From Diphasiastrum complanatum (Eukaryota; Streptophyta; Lycopodiopsida; Lycopodiales; Lycopodiaceae), in contig CM055094.1 in assembly GCA_029204225.1 (NCBI GenBank), forward strand, positions 67,414,536-67,478,535: a DNA stretch of 64,000 bases, read 5' to 3'. How positions within the stretch are numbered: the stretch's first letter is position 1; each line of letters starts with the position of its first letter. Positions 1 to 13,453 of the stretch are shown piece after piece. The notes beneath the pieces were generated by a model. The model ran no database searches and was not told where the DNA came from. It worked only from the letters and a program-made list of their open reading frames with translations. The position numbers and the translations under genes were made by a program.

Positions 1-434
1 CAACAATGATAGAATTGTGACCATAGGAACCATCCACATAATTGTGACCATGTAATGACACACATAATTGTCGAAGCCAAACTCCCAAAGTATATTGCAA
101 GATTGCAACTGACCTTGTCACATAAAATATATTAAAATTAAGAGTTACTCTTACTCTAGACATCGAGACGTCTAACATTTGTCAGTATGAACCTCATTTG
201 ATTGCTCGTCATGAGATACCATGGCACACTAGGCCAATCCAAAGAGATTTCTCACTAACTAACTCCAACCAAGTATTAATTAATCAAATGAGTGATTGAG
301 TGGGCAATCAATCAATTGAATATATGACTGATTATTTGATTTTGATCATTCCATCTTGAAAGAAAGACTGAGTGAGATCATCACTCATCTTGGACAAGAG
401 TTCAAATTGACATTTTAGCTTCAACTATGTGTCC

Positions 435-653
435 AATTTGTGTATATGATATATTGAGGATAATAAGCGCAAGAGCTTTACCGTCCTTCGATTTTCACTT
501 TGATTCGTCGTCTTCAGGTTTTATTTCTGTACCTGTAACAACATCCCATAATTTATTGGCGATTAGCAAGGTCTTCATCTTAAATTTCCACAAGTGATAA
601 TTGGATCCATCCAGCTTGTCTGTGATAAGACCGGCTTTATTTTGAGAATCCAT
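435..653 (-). pseudogene. Ty1-copia gag N-terminal fragment
   Basis: Read on the minus strand from the ATG at 653, this gives a protein opening MDSQNKAGLITDKLDGSNYH and continuing LWKFKMKTLLIANKLWDVV. The L-x-G-x-N-Y-x-x-W pattern is the hallmark start of plant copia gag (UBN2/DUF4219 type). An in-frame TGA follows about 52 codons in, after EDDESK, and the frame then continues as KSKDGKALALIILNI, so the copy is broken. It lies about 200 bp downstream, in minus orientation, of the primer-binding site at 850-859, the usual spacing for a copia 5' end. Bases 1-434 should be further interior of the same element, but I see no recognisable domain there. Confidence 0.75.
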
Positions 654-849
654 TTGGAACTTAATCTGTCGATTGTATCGATGACGCTGAAATGTATTAA
701 TGCCAACAACAAGAAATCAATTCTCTGATACTGAAAGGTTGAAAAGAACTGAAGAGTATGATATCAATTTGATATCGCAAAAGATATCAAGTATTAGAGC
801 TTTTGCTCTGATATCATATTGGAATCAGATAAAGAAGTAACGATTTAGC

Positions 850-859
850 CTTGATACCA
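850..859 (-). promoter_or_regulatory. Primer-binding site (tRNA-iMet type), minus-strand copia
   Basis: The minus strand reads GACA then TGGTATCAAG. TGGTATCA is the complement of the initiator tRNA-Met 3' end used by most plant copia elements. It lies directly at the inner edge of the LTR called at 860-1256 and upstream of the gag fragment at 435-653. Confidence 0.65.
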
Positions 860-1256
860 TGTCGGAAATTGGTGTGCAGAAGATAGGTCTAGTTCGAAAA
901 GAAACGAATGAAAATAATTCGTCACAACTAGAAAACTCTGAGTTTATCCACGTAGAGTATCCACGCGAGACCCGACACTTAGTCAATTTTTTGAAATTTT
1001 GTTTGCGTGAAACATCCACGTGTGGATTATCCACGCCAAAAAATTTTTGAACACGCCTCCGGCCAGTCCACCGGTGTTTTTCTGACATGGCGCTGAAAAA
1101 TTTATGCGCGTGGATTATCCACGCAAAATTGAATTTTGAGATTTTGGCAAGTTTGCTCTTTAATGAGGAATTGATGAATGATGAATGTGATATTTTTTGT
1201 GTCTAATGAATAGATCTGAATATGGACAAAGTATTATACTTTCCACGTGTGTGACA
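860..1256 (-). repeat. 5' LTR of minus-strand copia element
   Basis: The inner end is fixed by the PBS: on the minus strand the LTR ends CAATTTCCGACA. The outer end is inferred from TGTCACACACGTGG at 1256, which gives matched TGTC...GACA termini and a length of 397 bp, normal for copia. The LTR holds a cluster of ATCCACG motifs, some arranged as near-palindromes (see findings). No second LTR of this element is in the window, so the outer boundary is not proven. Confidence 0.5.
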
Positions 1257-1444
1257 GGATGTGAAGATCAATTATTTCAGTTTTATTGTGGTGTTCAAAA
1301 GCTCTTGCCAATTAGATGGAAAATAGGCTGAATTGTGCGCTAATTTTCTATCTATTAGATATAAGTGAAACCTTTGATGCTTTTTCAAGGTTTTAGCATC
1401 CAAATGAGGTTCATAACCTTTGATTTTAACATGGTATCAGAGCC
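1257..1444 (+). repeat. LTR end plus primer-binding site of a plus-strand copia
   Basis: TGGTATCAGAGCC at 1432-1444 is a perfect plant copia/gypsy tRNA-iMet PBS. The bases just before it, ending TTTTAACA at 1431, are therefore the 3' end of a 5' LTR. The LTR start is not visible; it may be truncated where it meets the opposite LTR at 1256. Confidence 0.55.
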
Positions 1445-1568
1445 CAAATGCAACCATCAAGGATCAAATACAAGGAAGAGAGAAGCAATTACAAGTTGAT
1501 GATTGTTTAATTTTTATTGCCCTTATTACTACCTTAAGTTTGATGACGTTCCTTCAAGTATGAATGAA

Positions 1569-1812
1569 ACTATAGCAACAAAAGAGTGATTTGATGTAAT
1601 GAAAAGTGAGTATATGATGCATTGTTTGAGATACATGTAAAATTATTGATCCTCCATCAAAGATACAAATTGTTACTATTTGCAAATGGGTCTTTAAGGT
1701 CAAGCTTAATCAAGATGGTAGTGTGAACAATTTCAAAACAAGACTAGTTGCCAAGGGATATACTCAATTCAAGGGGATTGACTATGATGAAACATTTGAT
1801 TTTGTCATAGTT
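1569..1812 (+). pseudogene. Ty1-copia reverse transcriptase N-terminal scrap
   Basis: Broken frames give TIATKE, FDVMKSEY, then [20 protein letters not shown] and [19 protein letters not shown]. This is the start of the copia RT domain (normally CKWVFKIKxNxDGSxxRYKARLVAKGFxQxxGxDYxETFxPV). Only about 80 residues remain; the YVDD catalytic region, RNase H and everything upstream are missing. The distance to the PBS at 1432 is only about 130 bp, so gag, PR and integrase were deleted. In-frame stops occur in the first 100 bases. The frame stays open to 1950 with no further match that I recognise. Confidence 0.75.
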
Positions 1813-2072
1813 TGTGGTGGTGATTTCATTAACTCACATGCTTTTAGTGATTTACTGCCTTTGCAACATTCGCTAAAACTGAGAATTTTCTTGGAACATG
1901 AAGTTGTACATCTATCTTCACCAACATTATCTCCAAAAAAATGGGATTGAAGTCAAACTATGTCTATTATTTTCACTTACTTGACCATAAATGAGATTCT
2001 ATTTTGGCTAAATAACAATCATTTGAAAGCATTGCAAGAATCAATTTCATTCAGAATTGCAATAATCAATTT

Positions 2073-5000
2073 TTATTCAGAATTACAAGAATCAATTTCA
2101 TCAACGACAACATCTTGCAATTCATCTCCTCTTAGATGATTTTCATCATCACTCTCACTTTCAAAAATTATTTCATCATCTTGACTATTAGAATTTCTAT
2201 TCTCAAAATCTATGGAAGTGGGTGCTTCAAGTATGGTTTGACGATTTACTACATCTCTAGGTAGCTCAATCTCATAGTTTAAATGAAGGCATTTCATTCT
2301 CAACATTTGCACCCTCAAATACTCGTCGTGAACGTGGTTCAACTTGAGCTACAAACCACCATATCTTGTTTAGTCGATCTGGTTGAAAAAACACCTACAA
2401 AAATCACTATTTTAGAACATATCGAAAACTCAAATACTGAAGTCACTTGCAATAAAATGAAAAACATCATAGCATAGCATGAGCACCTGCTCACAGTGAT
2501 GAGGCAACACCAATGTGTCAAAGGACTCCATGCTCAATGTTTTTGATGAATCAATTGCAAAAAATCCATTTGCATCCGATTTTACGGTTGTGTTTGGCCC
2601 TCTACAAACTACCTTGAACCATTTCACATTATATAAAAAATAGTGTCCACTTTCACAAATGACACATCATAAATATTTTGTATAGTTCCTACGTATTCTA
2701 TATCTCCTGAGATGGGATTTCGATCTCGTGCACTGCTTTGACTTTCTTGTTGGAAAGATGCTATTACACCACAATCGTGTGTGCGTCTCTTGTTATCAAT
2801 CCTTTCAATGCGAAAGTGAAAACCAAAAGCCCATATAGCATTTACATTTTGCACTACCACATGACAAACATAAATCTCATAAATAATCACTGTGAATGAC
2901 ATGGTGTTTCAAAATGATTAAACAAATATTGTTATAAACAAGAATGTTCTAATAATAAAGTATCTAAAGAATAATACCTTCCATTCGTATCCTCTTGCAA
3001 AGTCTCATTCTACGTTTGATATTTTTTGTCCCTCTTTTGTTGCTTTTTGTAGTGTGTCATGCATCCAATCTATAGTGCATTGCTTGGGAAATGGCTCAAG
3101 ATCATGTGAACTTGAGGCCATGTGTCTACCTCTATTCTGTTGTTGGTGCTTTCTAGACAAGGCCCTCTCTTTTTTCTCTTCTTCATATAGGTCTAACCAT
3201 TTAGCCATAACTCCACAATTATAAGACATGAATGTAGTAATTTTTTCTCGTTGGAAGGGTGCCAACCTATGGACCTTTCCCATCCCTTGAGGTTTTTCAC
3301 TAGTTACCTCTTCGGCTTCCTCATCACGCCACAATAGTGGAGCAGATGGATGTAGTTGGTGAAAAATTTCAGTAACATAAAAGAGAGATTCATGTACTAA
3401 CCATCCCTCTGACATACTACCTTCAGGCCTTGTCTTTTAATGCATAAAATCTTTTAAGACTTTCATGTATCTTTCCATAAAGAACATCCACCTAAAAAGT
3501 CACAAATGGTTAGAATAAGTGTTTTATTTAATGAATTCATATATCAACTGATTTAGTTTAAATACACATGCAAAAGAAAATTTATGCACTTATACCTAGT
3601 GTGCACTGGACCAGCAATAGAAACTTCTTCAACCAAGTGCACCAATAAATGCACTTGTGAGTCCATGATGGAAGTCGGAAAATATCTCTCAAACATGCAC
3701 ACAATCTCCACCATATCCTCATGTCTCTTGCGAAGATCCAACTCACGGATTTCTTTTGAACACATCCATCTGCAACATATTCAATCCATTTTATGTCTAT
3801 TTAAATTTCCAATCAATAAATACTAAATAAAAAAATGCACCAAGTACATGTAAATACCTGACAATGATTGATAGTTTGTATATGGTCTCACAAATATCTT
3901 TTGACAAGCACCCACGAATTGACAATGGATAGATGAATTGAATCATCTTTAGCCAATCATGAGATTTGAGACCTTGCAACTTTCCGTCCACTATGAATGA
4001 TCACCGGAGATAATGGACAAAACCAGTTGGTGTTCTAATGTCATGAATAATGGAGCGCACATGGTTAAGCTCCTCCTTAGTGAATGTCCAAGGTACTTTT
4101 GGAGCATGATATTCACCATCCTTTATCCAATATTCTTTTTTGGTGTTTGATTCTTTTAGATCGTGCCTTGCAACAATCGTATCTTTTTCACCAATCAAGT
4201 GTTTCCAAATAGATTCACCCACATTTTCAAATATGTGCATGGGATCAAGTAGGTGATTAATCAAAAGGTTATTCTAATATTCCAAACGATGAAATATAGA
4301 TAATCTTTTCATACCATTGATTGGCTTTGCTTGAGACTCCTCCCATAGTTTTCGCCAATCTTTCACGGACATCCTCTTTGGAGGCGCCTCTCTCTCAACT
4401 CTTCCTTCAAAGCCTCTTCTATGAGTGTCTCTGAATGGATGGCCTTCATGCTTTTTTCCAGCCGTTTGAAAGCCTGCCCAACAAATGGATACTATCAATC
4501 ATTATTAAAAAAAGTATATGTCAAAGAGTAATTATAGCCATTGTAGTATATCATGTAAATGTCAAGAATTACTAGTTGTATGTAACTGTAAACAAACTCC
4601 TATGTACACAAGATAGACATTGTTTGAATGATTACTTGAGCATTCACCTAATCCTGGATAGTCATGCATTGTCCACATTACAATGGCATGTAGTGTAAAC
4701 TCCCTCTCATGTAAGGGACGCGAAATGTTATATGCTTTTATCCCCTTCCACAAATCTTCCAACTCGTCAATAAGCAGCTCAAGATACACATCCATGTTCT
4801 CAACCTTGCGTTGGCCAGGAATTAAAAGTGCCAACATAATGTGTCTCTTTTTTGTACTCAGCCAAGGAGGAATATTATAATTTACCAAGCAAACAGGCCA
4901 AATGGACTACGTAGTTGTTCGTACACCAAAGGGGTTCACACCATCTGTTGCAAGACCAAATCTCACATTTCTTGACTCATTGGCAAAGCTTGAATACTCT

Positions 5001-5956
5001 TTGTTGATGTGTTTCCATGCAGGTGATTCTGAAGGTACCCTCATCATCCCATCCGTAGAGGTATGGTGTGCATGCCAGTCCATAAGTTGTGCAAGAGATT
5101 TACAACGAAATAAACGTTGCAATCATGGAATTATTGGAAAATATCGTAAAACTTTGCACAGAATGGTTGCCCCTTGCAAATCATTTCTATATCAAGGAGT
5201 ATCACAAATGGGACATTTCTTGAGTGATTCGTACCTTCCTCGATATAAAATACAATCTTTTGGACATGCATGATATTGCTTGTAGTCCATCCCAATGTTA
5301 GACAACATCTTTCGTGCCTCAACTCTTGTCTCAGACATGACATTCCCTTATGGGAGAATTTTGTTTTTCAATAGTTTGTACATGACAAAATAAGTCATTG
5401 TAAATAAATTATCACTCGATGTCCAAATTGTAAATTTCGTTTCAAAGCAAAAATGACAAGTAGATGAAAAAAAAATTACTCAAATAATGATGTGAGGCTT
5501 TGGTCACTCCATCTATATTTGACTTGAAGATTTAATAGAAGTAGAGAAATCGCCAAACGGGATGTCTTTGCTTCAAGATACAATGCGGTCTTTGATTCTT
5601 CTTGCAATTTCTTTTCTTCTTTAGACAAAAGTGCCTCATCTTGTTCATTGTGTCTAGCTGCACTATTGTTCTCATACATATCATCCAACATGTCTCCTAT
5701 GACTTCAAATTCATCATTCATTGGAAGCTCATTTTCATCGTTAGAACTTTTTTGTGAAGAAGTAGATCTAGATGAGCTAGATTCAGATGCATTAGTCTCT
5801 TGATTAATGCGCTCATCAATTTCCATCATCTCTTTTAAGCCTTGACGTAGACGACAAGGTAATTGCTTTATATGAGGATCGTTGTATTGCATTCGTCGTC
5901 TACGTCGACCATTACGAGGATTATTGTCTCCAACACTAAATGAGTATGAAGAATCC
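2073..5956 (-). pseudogene. CACTA (En/Spm) TNP2-type transposase, multi-exon, decayed
   Basis: The minus strand carries TNP2 blocks in the correct order. 5956-5476: N-terminal basic and acidic region (GRRRRRMQYND). 5345-4907: transposase_21 start with KDCILYR, KCPICDTP, then SLAQLMDWHA, SPAWKHINKEYSSFA and NVRFGLATDGVNPF. 4888-4562: YNIPPWLSTKKRHIMLALLI, DVYLELLIDELEDLW and LHAIVMWTMHDYPG. 4264-4001: LLDPMHIFENVGESIWKHL. 3991-3553: DUF4218, split by an intron (GLKSHDW, SIRGCLSKDI, HEDMVEIVCMFERYFP). 3483-3005: ERYMKVLKDFM and RPEGSMSEGWLVHESL. 2902-2430: DUF4216 (RRTHDCGVIASF, RDRNPISGDIEYVGTIQ). 2342-2073: acidic tail. In-frame TGA codons replace expected Arg and Trp codons near 5205 and 5125, so it is inactive. 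No CACTA terminal repeats were found. Confidence 0.9.
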
Positions 5957-6346
5957 TATATATCAAAATAACAAGAAGTAGGTTGAAACAATGCTTAATA
6001 AACATTTCCTCCCAATACTTGATAGATGCATATGAATATAAATTACCTCTTAGTTTAAAAAGTATGAACATACCAATGTATCTATTAGACAGATTTGTCT
6101 TTTCAACTTGTTAACATTCAATGAACTCAAAGAATTGCACGCTTCTACATATTTACATATTTATGAATTTCACATTCATTAGCTTTCATTTATTATCTTA
6201 TGTAAACATCTAGGCAAATGACGAATAATGTTTGACGAATAATGCTCCTAACATTTGACATATTTAATGACACAAACCAAATACAATCAAGATGCATGGA
6301 TTACACATCTCTACATATCAACAAAATTTAAATCTTCACATTTGAC

Positions 6347-7735
<1,389 letters not shown>

Positions 7736-7821
7736 CTTCCAACAAAGACATTTGAACCACGTCTTTAACAGAAGAAAACAAGGGCTACACACCTTCCTAG
7801 AATTGGGAGTGTTGGTTACCT

Positions 7822-9305
<1,484 letters not shown>

Positions 9306-9674
9306 ATGATCTCTAACTCTAGGAGTCAGATACTGAAAGACCAATTTTGGTCGTTTGATTCACATCACACTCTTGGAGAAGGCTTTATCCCTTTTGCTTT
9401 GGAAACATATGGGTGCCTGCATAAGAAATTCGATGATTTTCTAACATCATGTGCAGGTTTTGCAGCGAAACTCCAAGGTCGTGGTGCCTCACCTTTATCT
9501 ATCATTACGGCTTATTATCGTCAACGAGTTTCGATGACTTTACAATGCACTCAGACATTTGCAATACTTCGACGTGCCGTAGTTGCAGGAACGGCTGCTT
9601 CACAGCTTCCTGCACTACCTAAACTTCCAACTGTCTTAACTAGCGACTTACACCAAGCAGTAGGCTTTATGTAG
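9306..9674 (+). CDS. ORF of unknown function, possible retroelement tail
   Basis: A 122-residue frame without close neighbours. Its middle reads GFIPFALETYGCLH, then DFLTSCAGFAAKLQ, ITAYYRQRVSMTLQCTQ and an Ala-rich end. The pattern PFAxETxGxxH followed 50 residues later by YRQRxSxxLQ resembles, from memory, a conserved tail seen after reverse transcriptase in some plant and algal retroelement ORFs. No RT motif is present upstream, so the copy would be 5'-truncated. Composition is more balanced than the AT-rich flanks, which supports former coding. Alternatively it is a chance ORF. The start is simply the first ATG of the frame. Confidence 0.35.
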   Translation: MISNSRSQILKDQFWSFDSHHTLGEGFIPFALETYGCLHKKFDDFLTSCAGFAAKLQGRGASPLSIITAYYRQRVSMTLQCTQTFAILRRAVVAGTAASQLPALPKLPTVLTSDLHQAVGFM

Positions 9675-10210
9675 ATACTCTGCAAGATTGTTGCTTTGTT
9701 ATACTTGTATAATATCTCAATTCGCCTTATGACCTTTATGCTTTCTACACGCATTCTTTTGTACTCTGATGCGTTTTCCCATCTTTTACTAATAAAAACA
9801 GGGAGAATAATAAGTTGTAAGTTGCAATAGTTACAAGGGTTTGTATAAATAAACAGACAACCCTAAATAGCAGTTCTCATAGGTGCAACCCTAAATAACA
9901 GTCTCGTAGGTGCAGCTTTAGGCGTTCAACATTTTATATGTTCACATTTTAGTGTGAATGTTCACATTTGCGTTCAACATTTGCTTGAAGCCTCTAGGTA
10001 GATTAAACATAGCGAGAGTCATTTTTCTGAAGCATCGTACGCTCTCATTAGTTGGATCAGAAGAAGGATCGTGCATTCTCTGCAGACACACAGGCACACA
10101 TCGCTGTTGATTTGAGGGTTGACTGCCCGAGCCCCGGAAGTGGGCTCTGCATTTGTTGAGCTTGGATTCTGTTGTGTTGTGGGTGTGGAGAGTTGGTGAG
10201 GTGGTCAGCC
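9675..10210. other. Intergenic, no feature seen except a small repeat
   Basis: AT-rich, with two copies of a phrase close to GTGCAACCCTAAATA(G/A)CAGT at about 9870-9910. No coding signal was found. The last 150 bases become GC-richer and look like the 5' leader of the candidate exon at 10226. Confidence 0.4.
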
Positions 10211-10225
10211 ATGAAACCTGGATAG
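10211..10225 (+). other. Five-codon upstream ORF directly abutting an ATG
   Basis: ATG AAA CCT GGA TAG is followed without a gap by the ATG at 10226. If the exon at 10226 is real, this minimal uORF would act on initiation there. It depends wholly on that exon call. Confidence 0.25.
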
Positions 10226-10286
10226 ATGGCGATGGATATGTTGGAGCAATGGGGAGGAAGTCAGGAGCTTGAGGATCAGAGCAGTG
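10226..10286 (+). CDS. Candidate first coding exon of a host gene
   Basis: ATG followed by 20 codons (MAMDMLEQWGGSQELEDQSS), ending in a good donor, AGTG|GTACGTAAG. An alternative donor four bases further on, GTAC|GTAAGT, is equally strong. The upstream 150 bases are GC-richer than their surroundings. The only spliced gene downstream on this strand begins its recognisable exons at 30548, which would imply a 20-kb intron filled with transposons. The phase does not join directly to that exon (61 nt leaves phase 1, exon 30548 needs phase 0), so at least one more exon would be required. It may be a chance ORF. Confidence 0.25.
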
Positions 10287-10290
10287 GTAC

Positions 10291-12194
10291 GTAAGTTTGA
10301 TTGCCTTGACTTTTACGATTTAGAGTTTTTAGGTTATCTCGTGCTTCAAGCATCAGGCTTCACAAGAGATCAAATTTGCCCTTCATGCGGTGACTGTTCT
10401 TGCTTCAAAAGAGGATAAATTTGCCATTCGTTTTGTGATTAGATTCTTATCAGCAATGCTTTCTAGAGTGTACATAGTAACAATGATTGATGCTTAGAGA
10501 CAAGTGAATTGAGTTAACCTTTCTTTTTTGTGAAATTGAAGCAAACAATAATCTGCATTCAACTGAACACTAACCATTATAGCATTTCAGATTAATGACT
10601 AATAATAGTTGTTTTTTGTGTAAAACAGAAGTCACCACATTGAATTGAAGCTATCTAATCAGGAAGCATTGTTTAGTGATGGGATTAGGCATCCAATCCT
10701 AATAGTAATGTACTCTCTTTAAGGCTTTTATGTATATCTGTTTTTTTTTCCAGAGATTTTGAATCCAGAAACGAGTTTATGAAAAACACGTTTCTAGAAA
10801 TGTTTTTCTTCAGAAACGTGTTTTTGTGCAACTATGGTCTGGCCATTTTATACAACGAACTCCATTGTGATACTCTCTCATTTGCCAGATCAGGTCTCCA
10901 ATGGATGCAAAAGATCACCTACTTTTATGCCTTGCCTACACTTGGTACATCTGACAAGTGATCACGTCCTTGGACATGCTCTTTTATACTTGGTTAGAAG
11001 ATTTGTCTCTTAAGAGGCACATAGGTCTGTAGATTTCTCCAATATCCACTACTTAGAATATTATGATCACATGTGAAGTATCTAGCACCTAGTGTCATTA
11101 ATTGTTGGGATACCTATGAATTTATCGTTATATATTAAAGGGGGATGCTTAGTCAACCCACCAATATTTGATATATACGTAAGACTTGCAATAAGAAGGC
11201 ATGCCATGTGAGGTTTTCACCTGGTTGCTAGTGCCATCTAATACTTGCTTGGGTAGGCTGTTCAAGCCTTGATTGGACCTCCTCTCTTTCTTGATTTGCC
11301 ATTGTATCCTCTCGATGGCGGTCCGTAAGTGGTCATTATAAGGCCGTCTGTACCCGTTCCCTTTTCAGCTTCAAAAGCTAACCAAAAAGAATTCTTTGGA
11401 GTGCATTTTCCACTCCATCTTGGCGCGTATAGTTTACCTAGGGTCCACCTCTCGTAGGTTCCAGGCTTTTATATGACTATGAAGTTCTTTCGCTATTGTA
11501 TGTGCATAGATTCCACTAAGTAGCTTGAATTCACCACAATATTGCGCAATAAACTCTCCACTTGACCGTAGAGCATGTAATTGATGTTATTAAGAATTGT
11601 GATTACATTTTTTAGGGATTGATTCGATTTGTGTTTCTTCCCCTTTTATTCCAGATATTTCCATGTCTCTTTTGCAATTTTTTTGGGTGAAAAATTTCAA
11701 ATCAGCAATACTTTCTTGATTTGAAATGTGAAAGGAAAAGATTGATTCAAGTTGATTAGAAACTATGCATGATGCATCATTGATTCACCTACTATCCAAC
11801 CTTGGAATTTGAAGGAACAACCCTCCTTTGGAAATGAAATATTCTCACTTCAAACCAATTATGCAAGGTAGCATAGCTTTTCGAACCTAATTCTATAGTA
11901 GTTCCATATTTAAATCGTATAATTGTAACCATAAATTTGATAGTTTCAACCCTCATATGAAATTTGACCTTTTTTGATGTGGAAACAAAAGGAAATGTTC
12001 ATGTTTGCCTTTCAAGTGATACATTATATAATTTTTTGTTTCTCTGTGAAAGGTAGTGCGGCCTTTCATGAGCATTACAGCCTGCAAAACTTTGGATGAT
12101 CCACTGGGAGCTTTCATTATTTCATGCCACAACTAGTTCAAATGTCTCATATGATGCCCAATCTCTCACGTGTATAGCTAGATGTCATGAGCAC
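10291..12194. other. Long non-coding stretch
   Basis: AT-rich, with no domain in any frame. The frame at 10779-10961 is short and phenylalanine-rich, without similarity I recognise. There is nothing further to call. Confidence 0.45.
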
Positions 12195-12564
12195 TGTTAC
12201 GAGTACGTAACCAGTGCCGAACCCTAGAGAACACAGGAGGTCATACCACAGTCAGGGTCGTGTCCAGCGTGCACGACCAACAGGGCAAGACAGTGTGAGT
12301 AGTGTGCCTCGGCACGGTCCATAGCCATGGCGGGCCTAACACAACCTAGGGACCCTGTCAACAAGATAGGGCCCCACGTTGGGTCCTGACGTGCAGTCGG
12401 CCACGACAGAGCCACGTGGCCGACACTTGGCAGTATGCATGCTTCCAGGCCTCACATTGGGCTAGGAGGGGCTTGCTCCATATCAGGGAGTAGGCAAGGC
12501 TGGGAGGATCAGTTAGTGTTTGCCCTACTGTGGTGTTAGGATCTCTTACACTGTTATCAGAGCC
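12195..12564 (+). repeat. 5' LTR with primer-binding site
   Basis: The LTR is proposed from TGTTACGAGTACG to GGATCTCTTACA (12195-12550, 356 bp, TG...CA). One base later TGTTATCAGAGCC (12552-12564) matches the usual TGGTATCAGAGCC PBS with one mismatch. The GC-rich interior contrasts sharply with the AT-rich flank. The left boundary is inferred, as there is no partner LTR for comparison. Confidence 0.55.
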
Positions 12565-13453
12565 ATCTCCATCTTTGGGAGCTTAGTAGCAGCAGTAGAG
12601 AAAGTCAGAAAAGTGTATAGATACTTGCCAATTTTCAGAAATTAGGAGAGGACACCCAGCGCTGTAGAGACAGCTATTTAAGGTGGAAATCCCAGTGCAA
12701 TCTCGGGCCATCTGAGCGGAAATCAGAGCCGTTTTGTAGCATAGATCCATTGCTGCAAATTTAGTAATTTATTTCCGATTTCCAGGAGTAAAATACTAGT
12801 ATCTGAGCGGATTTTGAAGGGGAAGCATCGTATAGGTCCAGCGCTGCAAAATCAGGGTTTAAGCCTGATTTTTGTGAGAAATCTTTGGAATTTAGATCAG
12901 ATTTAGGACAGCAGGGACCTGGTAGACCAGCGCTTTTGTGATGCAGGTCTAGTGTGGGTTTTTGCAACTATTTATCTGTATTTTTCCAGCAGGATTTTGT
13001 GTCAGAGAAAGCGAACTGACCAGCGAGCAGGGGGCCTTTGAAAATCCGGAAGTTTGCATTGGTTTTTGGGCTTCAAATCTCGTTTTCTGGACCTACTGAG
13101 CCGCTACTCAGATAGCGAGGGAAGAGAGCAAGTAATTACAGAGTTTGCTTGCATTCCTTTTAGCCTTCCATCTTGATTTCCTAGACAGCAAATCAGTATT
13201 TTAGACAGCAAGGGTAAGGAGCACAAGAAATCAGAAACTTGCTTGCAATTCCCAGATTACCTTCTCCTGATAGCATGCAGCTAAAGAAGACGGATTGGAC
13301 AGCTGTGGAAGAACTGAGGGGGTTTCTTGCTTTTCTCTCTAGAAGTACAGTCCTAAGAAAGAGCTAAGTATTCTACTTTCGTTTTTCCGGTTTAGTCAAT
13401 CTTTTTTCTTATTTTTAGTCAAAAGTTAAGGTACCTCTCTTTCAGTTCCGAAA

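Noticed and set aside
2283-2477. Plus-strand frames over the TNP2 C-terminus
   Set aside because: The minus strand carries ordered TNP2, DUF4218 and DUF4216 motifs; the plus frames are shadows.
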